DNA of 12,854 nucleotides, taken from the NCBI GenBank assembly GCA_964528035.1, contig CAZGQY010000122.1, positions 1 to 12,854 of the forward strand, given 5' to 3'. The stretch is from CAZGQY01 sp964528035 (lineage in GTDB: Bacteria; Pseudomonadota; Gammaproteobacteria; Methylococcales; UBA1147). Made by a program: the position numbers and the translations under genes. Below are positions 7,503-12,854 of the stretch, one piece after another. Every line of letters starts with the position of its first letter. The first letter of the stretch is position 1. The notes beneath the pieces were generated by a model. That model searched no databases. It had not been told where the DNA came from and worked only from the letters and a program-made list of their open reading frames with translations.

Positions 7503-7823
7503 GGAGCGAGATTTTAATATACCATTCGCGTTCAAGAATACCCACTTATAGCACGCATCTTTTCGCGAAGGGCGTTGTTGTAGAACCTTGAAAGAGATGA
7601 CTATTCCTGCGATTCTACGCCTAGCCCTTCAAGAAAATCCACGCACTCAAAACGGGCATTCTTGAACGTGAAAGGTATAATATACAAAAGATTGACGCAG
7701 GATTATTGTTTGTCTTCAAGGCGTAGCAACAGGCGCATAGCAGGGCTACGCAACTGTTGCTACAACGCAGAAGACACAATAAGACCAGTCAAGATTCGTA
7801 TATTATTGAATCCTCGCTCCTAA
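7500..7823. repeat. Double-hairpin non-coding element with terminal inverted repeats
   Basis: About 324 nt with no gene but strong symmetry. The ends are inverted: AGGAGCGAG (7502-7510) pairs with CTCGCTCCT (7813-7821). Inside are two long imperfect hairpins side by side. Hairpin 1 (about 7515-7683) has GTTCAAGAAT (7530-7539) against ATTCTTGAAC (7658-7667), extending outward through TATACC/GGTATA and inward through GAAGGGC...GTAGAA against TTCTAC...GCCCTTC. Hairpin 2 (about 7679-7804) has AATATAC (7679-7685)/GTATATT (7798-7804), TTGAC/GTCAA, GTCTTC (7712-7717)/GAAGAC (7770-7775) and GTAGCAACAG (7723-7732)/CTGTTGCTAC (7754-7763). Together they could form a three-way junction in RNA or single-stranded DNA. 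The closed ends suggest a MITE or fold-back element; a structured RNA upstream of the cyclase gene is the other reading. Confidence 0.75.
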
Positions 7824-7875
7824 TAAGAGCCCAGTAAAGACCTTATTGACTGAACTAACAGAGGCTAATTCTGAT

Positions 7876-10800
7876 ATGTCCTGTTCGATTTGCGACTTCG
7901 ACAACCCCGAAGACATAAAATTCTGTGGTGGATGCGGTGCACCGCTGGAGACCTGCTGCTCACAATGTGCCTTTGACAATCCTCTCAACTTCAAGTTTTG
8001 TGGCGCTTGTGGTGCATCCCTCACAGGCTGCTCGCTGGTTGCAAACGCACATCAGTTAAAACGCAACGAGGATACAGAGTCCAATGTCCGGCTGTATGCA
8101 GCATTGCCCTTTATCACCGCACTTCTGCAGCAGGAAGTACGCGTCACCTACCGATCACTGCAACAGGCATTCAATCTCGATGATGAGCTTTTATCTGAAA
8201 TTCGAGAAGAACTCCTGGTCAGACAAATCGTAACAGACGAGGGAGGTAACGTGCTTGTCTGGATTGGTGGAAAAACCATCACTACCGGGCCAGTCACGAA
8301 TCTCCAACACTCAGCGGTAATTTCGAAAAATCCGGAAGAATCATCTGTAATTCTTAGTTCTCCGGAACCTTTCCATAATGAGCCGGCCGATTCCCGTGAT
8401 CATTTGTCGTCAGAGTCTTCGCTCAACCCACCGGCAGGAACATCCAAGTCAAACCACAAGCCACGACGAGCCGAACGTCGCCAATTGACCGTGATGTTTT
8501 GCGATTTGGTTGGTTCCACGGATCTATCCGGCAAACTTGACCCCGAGGATTTACGCGAAGTGGTGCGCGCCTATCAGCAAAGCGCCGCTGAAATCATAGA
8601 AAAATATGATGGTCATATCGCTCAGTATCTGGGTGATGGCTTACTTATCTATTTTGGGTACCCGGTCGCCCATGAAGACGACGCACAGCGTGCCGTCCTT
8701 ACAGGTCTGGGCATTCCAGAAGCATTGGCCACACTCAATAATCAACTCGAAGCGACTTACAGTGTAAAATTGGCGGTACGAATTGGCATTCATACCGGCC
8801 CTGTTGTAGTGGGTGAAATGGGTGGCGGCAACCGTCACGAAAATCTGGCCTTAGGCGAAACCCCAAATATTGCCGCACGACTTGAAGGATTTGCGCAACC
8901 CAACACAGTCGTAGTCAGCCCCTTAACCGCACAGTTGGTCAATCGTTCGTTCATGTTACGGGATCTGGGTTTACATGAACTCAAAGGAGTCGCCGAAGCC
9001 CTGAATTTATATGTGGTTATCAGCTCCCGCCGCGCCACAAAACAGGATGAATTCCAGGGCGGTCAATCTAAAGATCTTATGGGGCGCAATGAAGAAACCG
9101 GACTTTTACTCAGACGTTGGGAACAGAGCAAAGAAGGTCAGGGACAGGTGGTTTTAATTACTGGAGAAGCCGGTATAGGAAAATCAAGCTTAGTCGCTGG
9201 CATTCGCCAACACGTTAATCAGGAACAATTGCCCTGCATTACATTCAGATGCTCGCAGTACCATCAAAACAGTGCACTCTACCCGGTGATTGACCATCTC
9301 CAACGATTCATCGGATTCGAGCGCAATGATTCAATGGAGGACAAACTTGCCAAGCTGAAAAAAAGTCTCGAACCCTACGATTTACCGATGGCAGACGTTA
9401 TTCCTCTTTTTTCCAACCTGCTTTCCATCAATTTACCCGAAGATCAAACTTTGTCATCGCCACTGGCACCTTCACAACAACGCCAGCAGACACTTGACGC
9501 ATTGAACGCCTGGATACTCGATGAATCGGAACATCAACCCATATTAATTCTATGGGAAGACCTGCATTGGGCTGACCCGACAACATTAGAATTATTGGGA
9601 TCATTACTGGAACAGTCACCAACAACACAAATACTCAATACACTCATGTTTCGACCCGATTTTATTCCACCCTGGCCGGCACGGTCCCATATGACACCGA
9701 TTACCCTGAATCGTTTGGAACGTCTTCAGGTCGAAGCCCTGATTACTCGATTGGCAGGTGGAAAAAATTTGCCCACAGAAGTGGTCAATCATATCGTTAC
9801 CAAAACCGACGGAGTCCCCTTGTTCGTCGAGGAATTAACAAAAACAGTCATTAATTCAACTGTCTTAGAAGAGAGCGGAGACCATTACCAACTCACAGGG
9901 CCCCTCAGTGAAGTCGCTATACCAACTACTTTAAACGATTCATTAATGGCTCGACTTGACCAATTACCGACAGTACGGGAAATGGCACAGTTAGGCTCTG
10001 TTGTCGGTCGCGAATTTGCCTATGAAGTACTTCAGGCACTCTCGAAAATTGAGAAGCCAGATCTAAATAACGGCCTGTCTCAGTTGGTCGAACACGAACT
10101 ACTATATCAACGCGGTCGCCCACCCCGAGCAAAATATACATTCAAACATGCCCTGGTACAGGATGCCGCCTATCAATCCCTATTGCGTCAAAGACGCAAA
10201 CAGTACCACCAGCAGGTTGCGGAACTATTCGAATCGCGATTCAGTGAAATTGTCGAATCCGAACCTGAATTATTGGCCTACCACTACACCGAAGCAAATT
10301 GTCCGCAGCAAGCCATAACATATTGGCTTAAGGCAGGACAACGCGCTGCCCATAGCTCCGCTCATAGAGAAGCAATCGCGCATCTCACTAAGGGAATAGA
10401 AATCCTGCACACTTTAACCGAAACCCCGCAACGCAACCAACAAGACCTGGCACTTCACGTCGCACTGGGCGGCTCATTAATCGCCGTAAAAGGTTATGCC
10501 GCGCCCGATGTCGAAAAAGTGTATACAAAAGCTCGAAGTTTGTGCCAGGAAATCGGCGAAAACCCGGAAGTATTCCAAATATTAAGAGGCTTGTTTTTGT
10601 TTTACCTGGTACGGGGTCGTATGGAAACAGCCCAGGAATTGGCGCAGCAAATGCTTCAGCAAGCCGACAAACAAAGCGAAGTTGCACCAAGAATGTTGAG
10701 CCACTATTTGATGGGGATGATTTTGTTTTTTCGGGCAGATCATGTCACCGCACTATCACACGTTCAACAGGCCATTACACTCTATGATTCCGAAACACAC

Positions 10801-11622
10801 CGCGAGCTGGCCTATTTTTACGGTATTGACCCAGGTGTAGGAGCGTACGGATTCGAGGCCTTATTACAGTGGATACTTGGGTATCCCGACCGAGCGTTAA
10901 CACAGAGTCGCAAAGGCCTGGCACTGGCCGAACACCTCGACCACCCTTTTAGTAAAGCATTTGCGCTGGATTGGCTCGCCTGGATTCACCAATTCCGCCA
11001 GGAAGCACAAAACGCAGCAGACTATTCGCTGTCAGCAATCAAATTAGCCGATGAACACGGGTTTGCACTATACGTCGCCTGGGGCACTGTTTCCCTGGGC
11101 TGGGCCTTAACTGTCCAGGAACCGGGTAACGGCAGTATCTATCGCTTGCGCGAAGCGATGGATTCAACCTTGGCGACCGGATCTGAAGTATTTCGTCCCT
11201 ATTTTCTTGCTCTGCTTGCCGAGGCTCACGGCAACCAGAACCAGATTAAAGAAGGACTGCGTGTATTAGATGAAGCACAAAAAGTTATCGAACGCACCGG
11301 AGAACATTTCTACCAAGCGGAAATTTACCGACTCACCGGTGTATTGCAGTTACTTCAAGCGGACGATATGCTCGATACCGTTACCGCAAAATTCCACCAG
11401 GCAATTGCTACCGCTCAAACACAAGGCGCCAAATCACTGGAATTACGAGCCACAACCAACCTAAGTCAATTATGGCGGGACGAGGGCCAAATAGACAAGG
11501 CTCGTGAGTTATTAATGCCAATTTATAATTTTTTCAATGAGGGTTTAGACACTGAAGATTTGAAAAATGCCAAGCAACTTTTAGACGAGCTGGAGGCCAC
11601 AATCAAAACTCGGTCGGCCTAA
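7876..11622 (+). CDS. Zinc ribbon - class III nucleotide cyclase - STAND ATPase - TPR signalling protein
   Basis: A 1248-residue cytoplasmic protein. In order: two zinc ribbons (Cys3/6/17/20 and Cys28/31/42/45); a helical domain (about 75-135, ending VLVWIGG) that recurs before the cyclase in this family; an Asp/Ser/Pro-rich linker; a class III cyclase domain (about 200-385) with both metal-binding aspartates, Asp210 in FCDLVGST and Asp254 in GDG, and the transition-state pair Asn331/Arg335; an ATPase with Walker A GEAGIGKS (430-437) and Walker B-like LILWEDLHWAD (Asp562); and a long helical tail (about 800-1235) like TPR repeats. The purine-specifying Lys and Asp positions hold Gln250 and Leu324, so ATP versus GTP use is uncertain. 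ATG 7876 is preferred, with AGAGG 11 nt upstream; TTG 7846 would add 10 residues. It stands alone, without partner genes. Confidence 0.9.
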   Translation: MSCSICDFDNPEDIKFCGGCGAPLETCCSQCAFDNPLNFKFCGACGASLTGCSLVANAHQLKRNEDTESNVRLYAALPFITALLQQEVRVTYRSLQQAFNLDDELLSEIREELLVRQIVTDEGGNVLVWIGGKTITTGPVTNLQHSAVISKNPEESSVILSSPEPFHNEPADSRDHLSSESSLNPPAGTSKSNHKPRRAERRQLTVMFCDLVGSTDLSGKLDPEDLREVVRAYQQSAAEIIEKYDGHIAQYLGDGLLIYFGYPVAHEDDAQRAVLTGLGIPEALATLNNQLEATYSVKLAVRIGIHTGPVVVGEMGGGNRHENLALGETPNIAARLEGFAQPNTVVVSPLTAQLVNRSFMLRDLGLHELKGVAEALNLYVVISSRRATKQDEFQGGQSKDLMGRNEETGLLLRRWEQSKEGQGQVVLITGEAGIGKSSLVAGIRQHVNQEQLPCITFRCSQYHQNSALYPVIDHLQRFIGFERNDSMEDKLAKLKKSLEPYDLPMADVIPLFSNLLSINLPEDQTLSSPLAPSQQRQQTLDALNAWILDESEHQPILILWEDLHWADPTTLELLGSLLEQSPTTQILNTLMFRPDFIPPWPARSHMTPITLNRLERLQVEALITRLAGGKNLPTEVVNHIVTKTDGVPLFVEELTKTVINSTVLEESGDHYQLTGPLSEVAIPTTLNDSLMARLDQLPTVREMAQLGSVVGREFAYEVLQALSKIEKPDLNNGLSQLVEHELLYQRGRPPRAKYTFKHALVQDAAYQSLLRQRRKQYHQQVAELFESRFSEIVESEPELLAYHYTEANCPQQAITYWLKAGQRAAHSSAHREAIAHLTKGIEILHTLTETPQRNQQDLALHVALGGSLIAVKGYAAPDVEKVYTKARSLCQEIGENPEVFQILRGLFLFYLVRGRMETAQELAQQMLQQADKQSEVAPRMLSHYLMGMILFFRADHVTALSHVQQAITLYDSETHRELAYFYGIDPGVGAYGFEALLQWILGYPDRALTQSRKGLALAEHLDHPFSKAFALDWLAWIHQFRQEAQNAADYSLSAIKLADEHGFALYVAWGTVSLGWALTVQEPGNGSIYRLREAMDSTLATGSEVFRPYFLALLAEAHGNQNQIKEGLRVLDEAQKVIERTGEHFYQAEIYRLTGVLQLLQADDMLDTVTAKFHQAIATAQTQGAKSLELRATTNLSQLWRDEGQIDKARELLMPIYNFFNEGLDTEDLKNAKQLLDELEATIKTRSA

Positions 11623-11733
11623 CACATCTTTCGATTCCAGTGACAACAACTCCCAAAAAACAGAACGATAGAGTTTTTCAGAGTAGTCTTATGGCACTAC
11701 GGATGTGATTTTGTGTTGAAAATGGGTTGAACG

Positions 11734-12049
11734 TTAAATGAGGGATTTCTGAGTATGCCCAGGTTGGGTAGAGAGACCCAGCGCATCGTAGATGACTTTC
11801 CAGAACCTTTCGATGCTTCCATAACAAATCGGAAGCCTGATAGAGCCGATCCAACCCCATGCCACCAAAGTCATAGTCGATTAAATCACCCAGGCCGTTA
11901 CGCGTTTGCAGCCCGTCTTAACTGGCAAATTCACTGGCACGAAAGGCTATGCGGGCAATAATATTTTCCAGCGACGCCACACACTGATGACGGTTCAACC
12001 GCAGTGATTGCAAGATCTCATGCAACTTCAACTGCTTGCAAAAGTAACG
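11734..12049 (-). pseudogene. Decayed IS1634-like transposase remnant, internally deleted
   Basis: Reading the minus strand from 12049 gives transposase-like sequence: ASLENIIARIAFRASE, then a stop codon at 11920-11918, then in the same frame GLQTRNGLGDLIDYDFGG and LDRLYQASDLLWKHRK. This order and wording fit the N-terminal third of IS1634-type DDE transposases. Around 11795-11812 the frame changes and a short C-terminal end follows, IYDALGLSTQPGHTQKSLI with its stop at 11736-11734. The catalytic middle is thus deleted, and the N-terminus is cut off where repeat copy 3 begins at 12050. Not functional. The family assignment is from memory of the motif and could be a sister IS4-group family. 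Confidence 0.6.
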
Positions 12050-12174
12050 GTAACTGCTCTCCCCTCTATGAGTAATCTGTTCCGAAAGACGCCGTAAATA
12101 CATCCATGCAGGCTTGGATGCGGCTTCCCTGCTGCATACATTTCCTCCTCAGATCACCCATAGAGGGCTGTTTC
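12050..12174 (-). repeat. Complete copy 3 of the 125-nt repeat, inverted
   Basis: Read on the minus strand this matches copy 2 (5027-5151) over its full 125 nt with about 11 substitutions and no gaps, from GAAACAGCCC to GCAGTTAC. The right inverted arm has drifted (CAGATTACTCATAGAGG) while the left arm keeps CCTCTATGGGTGATCTG. The central part, AGGGAAGCCGCATCCAAGCCT, is unchanged between copies apart from its edges. It directly abuts the transposase remnant at 12049, which suggests that the repeat inserted into or next to the IS, or that the IS decayed up to it. Confidence 0.9.
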
Positions 12175-12582
12175 GGTAGGGGGGCGACTACCTTGACATC
12201 TACCGCAAGTAACGAAGGTTTCTATTCCACAACTAAGATCTATTGTAACTTTATATACATGCTCTTTTTTTTATCACAAAAGCTTTACATGCAAACGATG
12301 AGCAATATCCGAAAAATGGCTTTGTTTGTTCGAACCCCTAAATTTGGAAAGATTACATCTGAGCTTGTAGGCTTTTGATCGTATTGAGGTTATGATGAGA
12401 GTAGATTGAAACTATGAATAATAAGAATCACGATATCTGGAAAGTGGCTATGTTAAAACTTAGCGAGTTTCCGTCTACTAAACGTTGAACAAACACCGCT
12501 TCGCGGAGGGCCGCAAGCGGTACCTCGAAGTCCAGAATGATCGTTGAAATTGAGATAAGAATCACAGAACAGGCGGGAAGAA
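12175..12582. other. Non-coding, AT-rich stretch before the IS91 transposase
   Basis: About 400 nt with no convincing gene; the ORFs here have no familiar sequence and the stretch is AT-rich except for one GC-rich hairpin at 12495-12521. An 11-nt direct repeat, ATAAGAATCAC, occurs at 12421-12431 and 12555-12565. The left (ter) end of the IS91-family element should lie in this stretch, but I cannot place its boundary. Confidence 0.5.
12495..12521. other. Strong GC hairpin upstream of the IS91-family transposase
   Basis: ACCGCTT-C-GCGG, loop AGGG, then CCGC-AAGCGGT: eleven base pairs with a single bulged C. There is no T-run after it, so it is a poor rho-independent terminator on the plus strand. 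Its place 61 nt before the transposase start fits a subterminal palindrome of an IS91-like end, but that is inference. Confidence 0.55.
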
Positions 12583-12854
12583 ATGGGTATCTTTCCCGGT
12601 ATGGAAGCCACCCTGCAAAATATTCTGCAACAACGTTTTAAAACCTACGCCCGGCAACACCCACAATCCCTGCACAAACACAAAACCGCGCAAGCCCTGA
12701 TGGATTGTCGAACCCAGGTACTGGGTGGCCACATGCAAAGCTGTCCGAAAGGACATCGACCGCATCTGGTACAACTCCTGTAAAAACCGATCCTGTCCGA
12801 AATGCTCAGCCCTACCGACAGAACGCTGGTTAAATGCCCAAAAAGCCCGACTGT
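12583..12854 (+). pseudogene. IS91-family transposase, N-terminal part, frameshifted, cut by window edge
   Basis: The start is MGIFPGMEATLQNILQQRF, followed by the transposase zinc-binding domain: DCRTQVLGGHMQSCPKGH (41-58) in the first frame, then IDRIWYNSCKNRSCPKC and SALPTERWLNAQKARL one frame over (from about 12755 to the end). Joined, they give the CRTxxLGGH...CPxGH...YNSCxNRxCPKC pattern of IS91/ISCR rolling-circle transposases. Frame 1 ends at a stop at 12781-12783. The change is best explained by loss of two bases (AT) in GGACAT(AT)CGACC near 12751-12757. The catalytic HUH and tyrosine part lies beyond the window, so whether the rest is intact is unknown. ATG 12583 has GGGAAG close upstream; ATG 12601 is an alternative start. 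Confidence 0.85.

Noticed and set aside
7500..7823. Integron attC-type sites or a CRISPR array
   Set aside because: Arms are too long and irregular, there are no regularly spaced direct repeats, and no integrase or cas gene is near.
11623..11700. Terminator downstream of the cyclase gene
   Set aside because: No clear stem-loop with a T tract could be found; the A-rich and T-rich runs do not flank a stem.
12106..12378. 90-residue plus-strand ORF
   Set aside because: Begins inside repeat copy 3, runs into low-complexity AT-rich sequence, has no ribosome site and no familiar motif.
12495..12521. Rho-independent terminator
   Set aside because: The hairpin is strong but is not followed by a run of T on the plus strand, and there is no gene just upstream to terminate.

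Overview
The window looks like a chromosomal segment of a gammaproteobacterium. The cytochrome bo3-type oxidase operon, the MEKHLA, cytochrome P460 and DUF2845 proteins, and the REP/MITE-like repeats all fit that group, but nothing here fixes a genus. No tRNA, rRNA or CRISPR array was seen.

Layout. (1) 1-54: right-hand part of a short repeat, cut by the window edge. (2) 222-4999: one tightly packed operon, cyoA-cyoB-cyoC-cyoD-SURF1, with a 6 nt gap followed by overlaps of 4, 4 and 26 nt. It encodes a proton-pumping quinol oxidase plus an assembly factor. No cyoE (heme O synthase) is present. (3) 5027-5151: a full 125 nt copy of the repeat; its last 54 nt are identical to positions 1-54, so the oxidase operon lies between two direct copies. 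(4) 6459-5322, minus strand: a MEKHLA-domain protein and a SAM-dependent methyltransferase, overlapping by 17 nt. (5) 6577-7502, plus strand: an exported cytochrome P460-family protein with one CxxCH, and a small exported DUF2845 protein. (6) 7500-7823: a non-coding element with short terminal inverted repeats enclosing two long imperfect hairpins, which together could fold as a three-way junction. (7) 7876-11622: a very large signalling protein joining a double zinc ribbon, a small helical domain, a class III nucleotide cyclase domain, a STAND-type ATPase and a TPR-like tail. (8) 11623-12854: a mobile-element graveyard with a decayed, internally deleted IS1634-like transposase, a third (inverted) copy of the 125 nt repeat, a strong GC hairpin, and a frameshifted IS91-family transposase that runs off the end.

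How the genes work together. The cyo genes and SURF1 form a clear functional unit: subunits I-IV of a quinol oxidase, with an insertion factor usually linked to heme a. All the quinol-, heme- and copper-binding residues I checked in CyoB are present, so the enzyme should be active. The MEKHLA/methyltransferase pair is probably a second unit of unknown substrate. The cyclase-ATPase stands alone behind the double-hairpin element and has unusual residues at the purine-specifying positions. The most interesting non-coding objects are the 125 nt repeat family around the oxidase operon and the double-hairpin element at 7500-7823.
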